The notes below the pieces were generated by a model. That model was not told where the DNA came from and ran no database searches. It worked only from the letters and a program-made list of their open reading frames with translations. This document shows, one piece after another, positions 1 to 10,235 of a stretch of 64,000 bases of DNA. Source of the stretch: Nitzschia sp. pyKryTriq1 (taxonomy: Eukaryota; Bacillariophyta; Bacillariophyceae; Bacillariales; Bacillariaceae); NCBI GenBank assembly GCA_956465555.1, contig OY101117.1, positions 620,001-684,000 on the forward strand, in the 5' to 3' direction. Made by a program: the position numbers and the translations under genes. Every line of letters begins with the position of its first letter. The first letter of the stretch is position 1.

Positions 1-1758
1 AATGAGCCTTTGATAGCTGTCCTGCTAGTTGCAATTTCAACGCCGATCACTTCACCTGTACTTCCGTTGATGGAGATGATATCATTCTTCTTGAATATTT
101 TTCCCGTAGTACGGATAGTCATGGTCTCCTCTGCTTCGTTAATGACAAGTTCGTCGCAGCCACAGACACAAGGCTTGCCCCATCCACGGGCTACGACAGC
201 GGCGTCTGAATACACACAACATGCATAAAACTCGTCAGAAAAACTGAAATTTTTGTCAATAATTGGACCTGGTGGAGATACAATAACTTACGTGAGGTAA
301 TTCCACCTCTGGCCGTCAGAATTCCTTGTGATGCCCACATGCCGCCAACATCCTCAGGTGACGTGACTTCGCGCACCAAAATGAGTTGCTCAGAGCTACG
401 TGCTTCAGCTTCCGTTGTCTTGAAAACAAGCTTGCCGACCGCTGCTCCTGGGCCACCTGCAAGTCCAATCGCAACAACGTTGTCTTTGTAAAGCGACGAT
501 TCCAAAGATTCTTTGGAAAAGGATGGATGTAGCACTTGCTTTACGTGGTCTGATTCGATGCGGAGCAACGCATCTTCCTTCGAGCACAATCCCTCCTTAA
601 CAAGGCTGGCGGCAATGTTGAAGGCAGCGGGCCCCGTGCGTTTTCCGCTTCGGCATTGTAGCATCCAAAGCTTTCCGCGCTCAACGGTAAATTCAACATC
701 TTGCATGTCTCCAAAGTGCTTTTCGAGCAAATTGATGTTCTTGATGAATTGGTCGTAGGCTTCCGGGAGCACTTCCTTCATCTTGGCAATTGGTTGAGGA
801 GTACGAATGCCGGCAACCACGTCCTCTCCTTGTGCATTGATAAGGTATTCTCCCATCATGACATTTGCACCACTTCCTGGATCACGAGAAAAGGCGACAC
901 CTGTGCCAGATGTTTCTCCAAGGTTTCCAAACACCATGGTTTGAATATTACAGGCCGTGCCAATCAGACCAGTAACGTTCTTGATTTCCCTATACTTGAT
1001 GGCACGTTCGGAGTTCCAAGACCCGAAAACGGCCTTGATACAAGCACGGAGCTGTTCGATTGGCTCATCAGGGAATGTCTCTTTGTACTCCGTGTAAACT
1101 TGCTTGTAGAGAACAACGAGTTCTTTGAGCTGGTCGGCATTGAAATCTACATCGTTTTTGACGCCATGCTTGGCCTTCAATCCGTCCATTTTCGCTTCGA
1201 ACGATTCATGCGGAATGCCGAGAACAACATCTCCGAACATATCCAAGAGGCGGCGATAGGCGTCGTACGCAAAGCGGGGGCTATCTGTAGCCTTGGCCAA
1301 TGCTTCGACCGTGGTGTCGTTGAGACCCTGGCAAAGAACAGACAATCAGGTCAGAATAAATCAAACGGTCGTATTTTTAGACTTTCTTTTCTTTTATTCA
1401 TACTTACGATGTTCAAAACCGTGTCCATCATACCGGGCATGGAGATGGCGGCTCCACTTCGACAAGAGAAAAGAAGTGGATTTTCTTGGGCACCAAATTT
1501 CTTTCCGGTGTCTTTTTCCACCCTAGCAATAGCAGCCCTGACCATGTCCCACATTTCTGCCGGCAGATCATCTGCCTCTTCATAGACTTCACAGAGTCTA
1601 GTGATTAGGGTAAACCCCGGAGGGACATCAACCCCAATACGGCTCATCTCTTGAAGGCCGAGGCCTTTGCCACCGAGAATCGCCTTGTCGGGATTGACAA
1701 CAGAAGGCGCCGATCCACCAAACGAAACGAGGGCCTCTGCCAAGTTAAGTTGCGTCAT
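1..1758 (-). CDS. ppdK: Pyruvate, phosphate dikinase, 3' part off the window
   Basis: PPDK interconverts pyruvate, ATP and phosphate with phosphoenolpyruvate, AMP and diphosphate through a phospho-histidine. Exons read 1758-1408, 1327-292 and 205-1. The introns (1328-1407 and 206-291) are GT-AG, and splicing restores the family sequences MPGMMDTVLNI/GLND and GGITSH/AAVVARGWG. The second junction falls inside the codon of the catalytic histidine. The N-terminal ATP-grasp signature GGKGLGLQEMSRIGV lies at residues 29-43. The start at 1758 gives MTQLNLAEAL with no obvious plastid presequence, so a cytosolic form is possible, but an upstream exon is not excluded. The PEP/pyruvate-binding C-terminal domain lies beyond position 1. 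In diatoms PPDK is discussed for gluconeogenesis and carbon or pH balance. Confidence 0.95.
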
Positions 1759-3000
1759 TTTGATTTCTAAAGTGTGTATTCCAATTCTTTTGATTGTCTT
1801 CTGGAATTTCTTTTTATGCGAAGGTCGTCAGTTTCAATGTCCGATGGATGGATGATGGGACCCATTCTTTGAGGAAATGCGAACGCGAACACCTAAAGCC
1901 TCGGGGCAAGGAACAAAAGATACTATGCTTCGGTTACGAGCATCGTGTACGGAGTACCTGTACCGGTATGGTTCATCGTCTGCCGGCTTGCTGGCCAAAT
2001 ATACCGGTATATTATGTACTACTGTAGTACTAACTGTACGACAAAGAAGAATCCAGAACACTGGCACGGTCCAGCGACATCAAAATGTGAACCCCGACGT
2101 CAAAAAAAAGCGAACGTCGAACCGTTGTCAAGAAGTATCGAGTTTAGTTCACGGATGCGAATCCCGCGAAGATGATGTTTCGACCGTCGGAAGATCGGAT
2201 GAGTCGTCAACCCAGCTCGAAGTGATCATGGGATCTAAAGTAGTCTACATATGGCAGTCGGGCTACTATGATGTTACTTCAGATCTTTGTCATCCTCATC
2301 ATTGTCGACGTCAATATCATCCTCATTATTCTTCACCACCAGTGCGGCTTCTGGAGGTGGTTGCGCTGTGTCATTTCCTCTGCTCTCTCGTTGTGCTGCT
2401 TCTGCTGATTTGACAGCAACAGGAATGCGCGGTGCTTTCTTTTATGTTTCTTTGGGTGCCATTTGCTGTTCCTCGAGAAGAAGCTTGGCATGGAATAAAA
2501 TTCGTGGGGCCGCCGTATGAAGATTCTCACGTGCTGCTGCTGCTGCTGCTGCTGCTGTTACCGTCGTCCTTTATCATGACGAGCATTATTGTTATTGCGT
2601 TGGTGTGAATTGTTTTGTCGAAAAATGCGATGAAAACGAGCGACGCGGAGGTCGATTTGCGGCGCACAGACAGTACGGTACAGTAGAATTTTTTTCAACT
2701 ACACAGTAGTGCGTGAACGTTTTGAGGGGTTGTGAACGTGCGTGTTGTTATCGTGCAGCGTCTGTTCTTTGTCGGGTAGAATAAAACGTCGCAAAAGGCG
2801 ACGAAACGAGCGACGCGGCGGTAGATTTATTTTTCAGCTACCGTCCGAAATCTACTTTCTTCAGTCACCGTAGACCTATTTCTACATACGGGAAATCCGC
2901 ATCTGGTAGAAAAGTACGACTTCGGTAGATTTTTCAGGGTTATGTGAATGTAGTCGAAAAATAATCTACCATAAAATCTACTAACAATAACACGGGGTTC
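1759..3000. other. Intergenic, PPDK upstream region, no gene seen
   Basis: About 1.2 kb between the PPDK start and the Copia fossil. It holds a CTG microsatellite (2532-2557) and an imperfect direct repeat around 'cgacgaaacgagcgacgcgg' (near 2630-2660 and 2790-2825). Several GTAGATTT/AAATCTAC words occur between 2820 and 2990. Long open frames here have no recognisable protein features. Confidence 0.5.
2532..2557. repeat. CTG trinucleotide microsatellite
   Basis: About eight and a half uninterrupted CTG units in non-coding DNA upstream of PPDK. Confidence 0.9.
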
Positions 3001-3294
3001 TCATCTGATGTAGTCGCGCATGTCGATAGACACGTATCCGTCCTCCGTGAAGTCGATCATCATTCCGAGGTAGGCGTGTCGCTTTCCAATGGTTGCTTGA
3101 ATGGGCGCTTCCTTTCCATAGGCCAAGTTCAATTTCCCCAGGAGGTCCTTGACTACTTGCAGATCCATGTGTGATATTTTCAAATCGTCCACATGCCAAA
3201 GGACCGTGATCTGCTTGCCATTGACGATCTTGTTCATCACGCACCTGTCATATTTGTTGGCCGTGAAACCCCACTCGGTCAGTCTATTGCGATC
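3001..3294 (-). mobile_element. Copia (Ty1) retrotransposon fossil, reverse-transcriptase fragment
   Basis: About 98 codons resemble the Ty1/copia reverse transcriptase. The family's active-site block is visible (ITVLWHVDDLKISH), as are the flanking YDRCVMNK and HAYLGMMIDF segments. No LTRs, integrase or gag were recognised nearby. It is a short, broken remnant, read as a fossil of moderate age. Confidence 0.8.
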
Positions 3295-3418
3295 TGATAT
3301 TTCCATGCAAATCGGATTATTAAAATTTAATGACAATCCGATACACTTCATTGTTCGCACTTTTCAATTCATCCACAAGTAATGGTTGGCTGCCACACAC
3401 AAAATATCGTTCCGACAT

Positions 3419-4291
3419 ATGATGTCTAACACCACCATACTTCATACATACATATACCAGCTGTCATACCTTCGTATGCTCAGCCTCCTTCATTTTTACT
3501 CAACATTTACCTCCGCAAATATTCCGTACTGGATTTGTGGGGGGACGTTACTCGGAGCGATCCGCCATGCAGGCTTCATTCCTCACGACGACGATCTGGA
3601 TATTGAATGCCTCCAACAAGATTTAGTTCGCATTGCAAATCTTTCGGTCGACACCAGCTTTTGGGGCCTTGCAGATGGTGGTCAGTGGCAGGGGTTTCCC
3701 GTAAAGAAATTGAATTTCCGGGGAGATGTGTCAATCGACGTATTTCCAAGAGTGAATACATGGACGCATGTGCACGAAGAGAAAGAGGAGAGTGAATCGA
3801 ACGGAAGAGTTACCGAAAGCGTGGAGAGAAAGTATTTCCCGAGTCTAGCAGAAGAAGTTTTCCCCCTACGACCGTATCGATTTGAAAACATTCAAGTTTG
3901 GGGTCCAAGCTGTCCCGATGCCTACTTGAAGCGTCTGTACGATGAAGACTGTTTTGAAAACGTACTTGTTTACAACCACGACTATAACTACTTCCACTGC
4001 AACTCACATCATCCCAGACGAACCGTGCTTAAATTGAATAGTTACAATCAAATGATCCAGAATTCGGGGATACATCCTCCAATTGCAGATATGACAGCGG
4101 AGGAGACGTATCGAAGAGCGTTTTCCAATTTTGAGGGTGGGGAGCAAGAGTTTGTGAACCAAATGAAGCGCTATAGACATGAACGTGCATTGCGCTGGAA
4201 TCGCGCCGATGCCGAATATCGATACGAACAAGAAGAGCTGAAGGTAAAGGAGAAAGAGAAGATGGCGGCAACAAACTCTGAATACTACTAG
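3419..4291 (+). CDS. LicD/fukutin-family nucleotidyltransferase-like protein
   Basis: The 290-residue protein carries the LicD family core near residues 35-65: WICGGTLLGAIRHAGFIPHD followed by DDLDIE. The Asp cluster is the presumed metal and nucleotide site. LicD proteins transfer phosphocholine, and the related fukutin/FKRP proteins transfer ribitol phosphate, onto glycans; the substrate here is unknown. The first in-frame ATG after the upstream open stretch is at 3419. No signal peptide or transmembrane segment is evident, whereas many eukaryotic relatives are Golgi type II proteins, so a 5' exon may be missing. A Copia fossil lies about 120 bp upstream and may have displaced the original 5' end. 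The C-terminus is charged and Glu/Lys-rich. Confidence 0.75.
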   Translation: MMSNTTILHTYIYQLSYLRMLSLLHFYSTFTSANIPYWICGGTLLGAIRHAGFIPHDDDLDIECLQQDLVRIANLSVDTSFWGLADGGQWQGFPVKKLNFRGDVSIDVFPRVNTWTHVHEEKEESESNGRVTESVERKYFPSLAEEVFPLRPYRFENIQVWGPSCPDAYLKRLYDEDCFENVLVYNHDYNYFHCNSHHPRRTVLKLNSYNQMIQNSGIHPPIADMTAEETYRRAFSNFEGGEQEFVNQMKRYRHERALRWNRADAEYRYEQEELKVKEKEKMAATNSEYY

Positions 4292-4988
4292 TAGAACGAC
4301 GACAGAACGACTAATATCGTAAGTCGTGTAGTGATACTCTAGTAGTAGAGAGTAGAGAGTAAGTAGCAGTAAGTACAGGTAGTGCGTGGACCGGGTTAGG
4401 GGTCGTCTCCTTCAGCCATCTCGATAGAGGTTATTCTTCGATTTCAGGCAGGGTCTACGTCTACGAGTAAGCTTTTCGCGCTTGTACCTGGTACCTTGTA
4501 CCGGTACCAGGTACATGGACCCCTTTTCGATTTGTTCTGATGATCATGATGACGACGATGATCTGAGATGATCGATGCGATGATGCTGTTGAAGCAATGA
4601 AGTTTGGTTGTCAGTGACAAGCTGCCACGTACCTATTGAGCGTCTCATTTATATTTAATGATTTAGCATTTGGATGATGTCATGGTACAAAAATATATGC
4701 CTCTCTCACCCAAAACAGATGACGCTACCGGTATATATTCTTTGTACCACGCACCGCCCGGTACGAGTACTGAACCTCTAGTACTAGCTAGTAGTACATA
4801 CGGGTACAGCTACAAACGTACTCGTAGTAATATTTTATAATATGCTCATGCCCATTTTGATATTGAACGAGAAAACAGAAGAAAATCCTTGCCTCTCCTC
4901 TCGTTGCCACATTGCGATCTCAACAACTCTAAGACGACCACGGAATCATCAATCATCCTGTAGATTCTAAAAGTTCTGGAGATCAACC
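4292..4988. other. Intergenic, palindrome-rich FBPase promoter region
   Basis: No gene seen. It contains many short self-complementary words (gtaccggtac near 4497, ctagtactagctagtagtac near 4780) and runs of 'agtagagagtagagagtaag'. The 3' part should include the FBPase promoter. Confidence 0.5.
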
Positions 4989-6671
4989 ATGGCGATTTCG
5001 TGCAGCATTACGATTCTATCAGCAATTCTTGTTCAGTCCTACAATGCATTTTATGTGCAAAATGTTGGCCTGCATCGAAGCTACCGCCAATCGGTGAACA
5101 CCGAGAACAGATGGAAGGCGATTCTTCTTGAGGAGGAATTTGGAGCTTCCGAGACCGAGGCGATGCTGGATCCAGAAGACTTTGAGACTCCAGAATCTCG
5201 CTGGGACCGCCCCATTCATAGTGATATCTGCAGTCAGACTGGAGTGACGCTATCACGGTATATGATGGAAATGTCTCGACTCAACGAGGACCTGCAAGAA
5301 ATCGAAAGTATCTTCACGTCCCTCCAGGTTGCCTGCAAAACTCTTTCAAATATTGTCAGGACGTCGAGTTTAGCTGGAAACACGGGTTCGGAAATCGTTG
5401 GGGGATCTATCAACTCGCAAGGTGAGGGACAGAAGAAGCTCGACGTGATTGCAAACGACGTCTTGAAGAATGCCCTCAGATGGAGCGGGCAATTGTCAAC
5501 GATTGCAAGTGAGGAAGAAGATGCACCTGTGCAAATGCTATCGGATACTCAAGGAGATCAGGTCGTCTCCAATAATATCATCGTCGAAAGTAGTGGCCGA
5601 TACACCGCCGTCTTCGATCCCTTGGATGGTTCGTCGAACATTGATGCCGGCATGCCGGTGGGTACAATTTTTGGTATCTTCGACCAAGTAGAGTGTGAGG
5701 TGGACTTTGATTTGTCGACGGAGGATCAAGAAGCCGAGTGCCTTCGAAACACATTGCAGCAGGGCAATAACTTGGTGGCCGCTGGGTACTGTCTGTATTC
5801 TAGTGCAACAACTTTCGTGTTCACTTTAGGCAACGGCGTTTGGGGGTTCACACTCGACGAACGCATTGGTGAATTTGTCTTGACACATCCAGATATGAAG
5901 ATTCCTACGAGAGGAAACATCTATTCATTCAACGAAGCCAACCGATGGAACTGGTAAGTCTTTGTGACTTCGATGATGGGGGGAGCCGTGGCACGATCTC
6001 ATCATTGAATCATCTTCCTTGGGTTTTTTAGGGACGCTCCTTTGCAGAATTATGTGACTGACATCCAGCAAGGACTTGTAAGTTCAGTAGCCACAATGAA
6101 ACAAGACCCTCCTGGAATAACCCGTGCTGACCTTATCATTCTTTACTCGTGTGTATCAGGGCGATACCAAGTCGCGATATTCTAGCCGCTACATTGGATC
6201 GATGGTGGCAGATGTTCATCGAACCTTGCAATATGGTGGGATTTTTGGATACCCTGCAGATCGCACGAGTCCAAACGGCAAACTTCGACTGCTGTACGAG
6301 GCAGCTCCCATGAGTTTTTTGATTGAGCAGGCTGGTGGTTTGGCCTTGACGGGCAAGAATCGTATCATGGATATTCCTCCGACTTCGGTCCATCAGCGGG
6401 TTCCCTGCATTCGTAAGTACCAGACAAACCTGTAGTGAAGCACCGTGTGTATCGACGGGTTTTATTCTCACTTTTTGTTGCTCATCGATGCTATGTTCTA
6501 CCTGTAGTCGGAAGTCGAGATGATGTACTGGAACTACGACGGTACTATCAAGAGAGCCGAGATCCTGAGCTAATTGCTAGATGCGAGGCTCGAATGAAAG
6601 GGGAGGCGAACGTGATGCAAATCAAAGTCAATGGTGGGGAGGAGGTTGGAGCGTACGATCTCTTGCCATGA
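4989..6671 (+). CDS. FBP: Fructose-1,6-bisphosphatase class I, plastid-targeted
   Basis: Hydrolyses fructose 1,6-bisphosphate to fructose 6-phosphate in the Calvin cycle or gluconeogenesis. Exons 4989-5953, 6032-6077, 6160-6412 and 6508-6671 join in frame to 475 residues. Junctions rebuild [29 protein letters not shown] and VPCI|LGSRDDV, all typical of the family. The metal-site block [11 protein letters not shown] and the sugar-phosphate block [12 protein letters not shown] are intact, as is [16 protein letters not shown]. The N-terminus [20 protein letters not shown], then Phe, matches a signal peptide with an aromatic residue after the cleavage site, the diatom plastid import signal. An acidic insert of about 20 residues (residues 176-195) is unlike the basic core; whether it is regulatory is unknown. 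Confidence 0.93.
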
Positions 6672-7015
6672 TCATATGTATGAATTGGGTATCCTATTGA
6701 AAGAACTGTAGCAAAGCAAAGCAGCATATAGCTAGCGGAGTAGTTAAGAAAGAAGAAAGCTACGCTTTCTAGATTTGACATCTTTGCATGCATGCAAGCA
6801 AAGGGTCGACTCGTTCGATTCTTGTCGACTTCCAATGTGCCTTCACATACCGCGGTAGAATATGTGCGTCGATTTTCGCATCATTCATCGCATTCTTCTC
6901 GTCACTTTGACGTGGACCGTCTCCTCTATTCATTCAATTGGCATGCCATTTGCTTTACATTTCAAAGCGAGGAGCCATTCACCGGGCCAGTACACCTACT
7001 TGCTGATTCTTGGAC
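6672..7015. other. Intergenic, FBPase to CtpA
   Basis: 344 bp between two genes on the same strand. No gene or repeat recognised; it should hold the FBPase 3' end and the CtpA promoter. Confidence 0.5.
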
Positions 7016-8476
7016 ATGCAATACAGGGTGACGCGCTGCTTTCAGTTGCTCCTCGCGGCTAGTGGGCTGCTGTTCACAGAAGGCTTTGTAAAAAATGGTC
7101 GCTGGACGCACAAGCACATGTCCCCCGCGATGAGGACTGATACAACGAGAATAATATCACATCCTTGGCCTGTTGCCACAAATTGTAATGGTACTCCAAG
7201 AGAAGAAGAAAAGTGTCTTGGCTTCTTCGGTGAAATAACATCTCAGCTGCACCAACGCGTCGCGAGCCTTGGTGCAGCTGCTGTAATATTTGCCACCGCA
7301 CTTGTGTTTCCCGTCCCTCCCGCATTGGCAATGACAGAGAACCAAAATTTCGTGAATGATGTATGGTGGGCTGTCACGACTCAATATTTTGATCAAAGCT
7401 TCAATGGTTTGGGAGAAGATGGATGGAGAGCGAAGAAGAAAGAGGCTATTCAGGCAGTCGCCGATACAGGCCCAGACGATGAAACTCTAGTTGCCGATGC
7501 CATCAAAACTATGCTATCTGCGCTCGGGGACCCGTATACTCGTTATTTGCCGAGGGAAAAGTTTGAAGCATTGACGGCATATGCCACTGGTGGCAGCGCG
7601 GGGATTGGAGTGCAATTACTGCAAGACCCTCGAACTCAGAATGTTGTTGTGATGGGAACGTCTGGACCGGCAGCTACGAGCGGCATAAATACGGGGGATA
7701 TTATATTGGAAGTCAACGGAGAGAATATGGAGGGCGCAACAGCTGAAGTGGTCGCTGCTAAATGTAGAGGCGAACCAGGAGGGAAGGTGGAAGTACTGAT
7801 ACGTCGTGGCAACAACGGAGACAAAGTTATGAAAGAGTCAACTGAACGGATATCCTTGACGAGGGCCAAGATAAAGGTGAATCCAGTTGAGGCGTCGACC
7901 TTTGTTTCTTCTAGTGGGAAAAAGATTGGTCTGCTCAAAGTGCCATCCTTCAGCACTGAGACGGCGCGCCAAATTGTTGATGGATTGCGTTCTGTATCTA
8001 GCAATGGTGACAAGGTTGATGCTCTTGCGATCGATTTGCGCGGTAATGTCGGCGGGTACATGCCTGCAGGAGTCGATGTGGCCAAATTGTTTTTACCTCC
8101 AAGAGCTCATATAATTGCCGAGGTTGACAAGGCTGGTGCTATAAAGGGTTATGACGCAGATGGGATTGGCGCCGAGACTAGTCTTCCCGTGTATTTGCTA
8201 GTTGATCAAAGAACAGCCAGTGCAGCAGAGATTTTCGCCGCGGCCTTGCAGGATAACCAACGTGCTGTGGTTGTTGGTACTACCAAAACATTCGGAAAGG
8301 GTAGGATTCAAAATGTCCAACCATTAGAAAACGGAAGCGGTGTTGCAGTCACAAAAGCCCGTTATGTGACGCCATCTGGTCGAGACCTCCATGGAGTTGG
8401 TATCAAACCTAACAGAGAGCCAGCCAAATGTGAAGCGGATGATTCTGCTCTCACATGTCTGGCGGATATAGTGTAG
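7016..8476 (+). CDS. ctpA: C-terminal processing peptidase CtpA, thylakoid lumen, S41 family
   Basis: CtpA trims the C-terminal extension of photosystem II D1 protein in the lumen so the manganese cluster can assemble. The 486-residue single-exon protein has an N-terminal signal peptide ending near LLFTEG with Phe next (plastid import). A second hydrophobic segment, AAAVIFATALVFPVPPALA (about residues 80-98), is a Sec-type thylakoid transfer peptide ending in a lumenal-type A-L-A site. A PDZ domain follows (about 190-280), then the peptidase core with nucleophile Ser in RTASAAEIF and general-base Lys in TFGKGRIQ. The first ATG of the frame is at 7016. It lies downstream of another plastid gene but has its own 5' region. 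Confidence 0.92.
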   Translation: MQYRVTRCFQLLLAASGLLFTEGFVKNGRWTHKHMSPAMRTDTTRIISHPWPVATNCNGTPREEEKCLGFFGEITSQLHQRVASLGAAAVIFATALVFPVPPALAMTENQNFVNDVWWAVTTQYFDQSFNGLGEDGWRAKKKEAIQAVADTGPDDETLVADAIKTMLSALGDPYTRYLPREKFEALTAYATGGSAGIGVQLLQDPRTQNVVVMGTSGPAATSGINTGDIILEVNGENMEGATAEVVAAKCRGEPGGKVEVLIRRGNNGDKVMKESTERISLTRAKIKVNPVEASTFVSSSGKKIGLLKVPSFSTETARQIVDGLRSVSSNGDKVDALAIDLRGNVGGYMPAGVDVAKLFLPPRAHIIAEVDKAGAIKGYDADGIGAETSLPVYLLVDQRTASAAEIFAAALQDNQRAVVVGTTKTFGKGRIQNVQPLENGSGVAVTKARYVTPSGRDLHGVGIKPNREPAKCEADDSALTCLADIV

Positions 8477-9011
8477 ACTAAGATTTACATTCTCTTCTCT
8501 TGTCAGCGCAGCATGGCGGTGGGGTCGGGTCGGAAACGTTAGGTTCGTCGACTTCGTACCCCTTCACCTACCGTACGACGAATAGCCGAGGATAAGAACA
8601 ACAGTGGGTCTACATAAAGTAGAACGTAGGGTTTCCAGCTAACTAGGATATGCTCCCATTTTTCCTAAGCAAACACCATCTACCTCGGGCCAGAGAGAAA
8701 GTTATCTACATACAGTACCAGTAACACTTACACCGTGTGCTACCGTACCAAGGTACTCCGTACTGCAACGTCTTGAGACCAATCACGAACAACTTTGGGT
8801 CCTGAGTCACTTAATCCGGTTAGTCGCCTGTAGGCGAATTTTGCCTCTTGTCATCGCATCATTTTGGAGTTTTGACCATGGCGGATGCGGGGGATGGTAC
8901 AAGTATACGGTACCGGTACTGGTAAAAAGTACCAGGTAGCAGGTAGCATTCTTCGGAGGTTTCCTTCCCGCATACCTTCTTTTCTCTTAGACTACTTTCA
9001 ACTTGGAAGCC
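8477..9011. other. Intergenic, CtpA to gamma-glutamyl hydrolase
   Basis: No gene seen. Short palindromic words cluster here (tacagtaccagtaacac near 8712; tacggtaccggtactgg near 8907), as in most intergenic DNA of this window. Confidence 0.5.
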
Positions 9012-10001
9012 ATGCTGCCATTTGTGAAAGAATCTCCGATGCAAGTGGTGATCATGTTTCTTCTTAGTTTACTTTCTCATCGTTCTGCTGTTGCTGCCGA
9101 CACTCCAGTGTTTGGAATTTTGACCCAGCCAGTTCATGGTTCCAATGAAACGATGATCGCGGCATCCTACGTCAAATGGCTCGAGGCGGGAGGCGCACGG
9201 AGCATTCCTATTCCCTACGATGCTTCAGAAGAGCTGGTTGAAGATATTTTTTCTCAGATTGATGGGATTCTCTTTCCAGGGGGCGGCAGCGACTTGCCCC
9301 CGTCAGCAGTGTACTTGTGGAAGTTTGTACATGCTGCCCATCGTGAAGGAGATATGATCCCAGTATGGGGGACTTGCCTAGGCTTTGAGTTTTTGGTGCA
9401 GCTGGCATCTCAGAATACTTCCATCTTGGAAGGAGGGTTTGTGGCGGAAAACGTCAGCCTTCCCCTGGAGCAAGTCGTTCAACTTCACTTGTACCAGCCG
9501 CCGGTTCTTTTTCAGGCCGTCCGGTCTCTCAATATTACCATGAACAACCACGAACTAGGACTTTCCCCTACATTGTTTGCAAAAACGCCCTCATTGAGGA
9601 AACTTTGGAGAGTTACCTCTATAAATCATGATTTGCATGGTCGGCCTTTCGTTTCGACTATCGAACCACTCCATTCCAGCTCCTTCCCCGTCTATGGCGT
9701 ACAGTTTCATCCCGAGAAAAATGCCTTTGAGTATGCTACTTACCCTCACACCAATGTCCCCTATGAAGCGATTGATCACTCGAAAGCAGGAGTTGCCATG
9801 AGTTTGTATATGGCATCCTTCTTGGTAGATTTGGCGAGACGCAACCCAACGTTTGGGAAATTTCATGAATACGATGAACCTGACCGCTTTCCATTGGTCT
9901 ACTCCTATCCAATGACACGAGGAATCAAATTCGAACAGACTTTTCGAATACCTGCCGCAACTCACTGGGACGACAAAAGAAGACGCAACATGACGTACTA
10001 G
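9012..10001 (+). CDS. GGH: Gamma-glutamyl hydrolase (folate gamma-glutamyl hydrolase), peptidase C26
   Basis: Removes gamma-linked polyglutamate from folates, in plants and animals in the vacuole, lysosome or outside the cell. The 329-residue, single-exon protein shows a signal peptide (hydrophobic VVIMFLLSLLS then Ala-rich cleavage site near residue 29). The class I glutamine-amidotransferase fold follows: GILTQPVHG at the N-terminus, the oxyanion strand ILFPGGGSDL, nucleophile Cys in VWGTCLGFE, and catalytic His in VYGVQFHPEKNAFE. The start at 9012 is the first ATG of the frame; a Met at 9045 would also leave a signal peptide. Three N-x-S/T sites are compatible with secretion. Confidence 0.93.
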   Translation: MLPFVKESPMQVVIMFLLSLLSHRSAVAADTPVFGILTQPVHGSNETMIAASYVKWLEAGGARSIPIPYDASEELVEDIFSQIDGILFPGGGSDLPPSAVYLWKFVHAAHREGDMIPVWGTCLGFEFLVQLASQNTSILEGGFVAENVSLPLEQVVQLHLYQPPVLFQAVRSLNITMNNHELGLSPTLFAKTPSLRKLWRVTSINHDLHGRPFVSTIEPLHSSSFPVYGVQFHPEKNAFEYATYPHTNVPYEAIDHSKAGVAMSLYMASFLVDLARRNPTFGKFHEYDEPDRFPLVYSYPMTRGIKFEQTFRIPAATHWDDKRRRNMTY

Positions 10002-10030
10002 ATAGGTGGGCGATATAATGTTGATATTCC

Positions 10031-10119
10031 TAAACTTAACAGTTCATCAAACGTAACTATATTCCCAAACTTAACAGTCCATCAAACGTAACAGTCCATC
10101 AAACGTAACAGTCCATCAA
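10031..10119. repeat. Short tandem repeat behind GGH
   Basis: A 17-bp unit 'cagtccatcaaacgtaa' occurs about four times, the first copy with one change. The first two copies are each preceded by a shared 'ttccYaaacttaa' stretch, so a longer unit of about 35 bp was duplicated before the short one expanded. Confidence 0.8.
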
Positions 10120-10235
10120 TTTTCATTTATTATGAGGAAATGAGTTGAAATTACCATTCTTTTGTTGCTGTACGCGCCCAGTTGAAACGAGTTTGAGTCA
10201 GGTTAGAGAGTATCTCATGAAGGAAATCTCTCTCT

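Noticed and set aside
701-1585. 294-residue plus-strand open frame
   Set aside because: Antisense to PPDK and spans its intron; no domain features.
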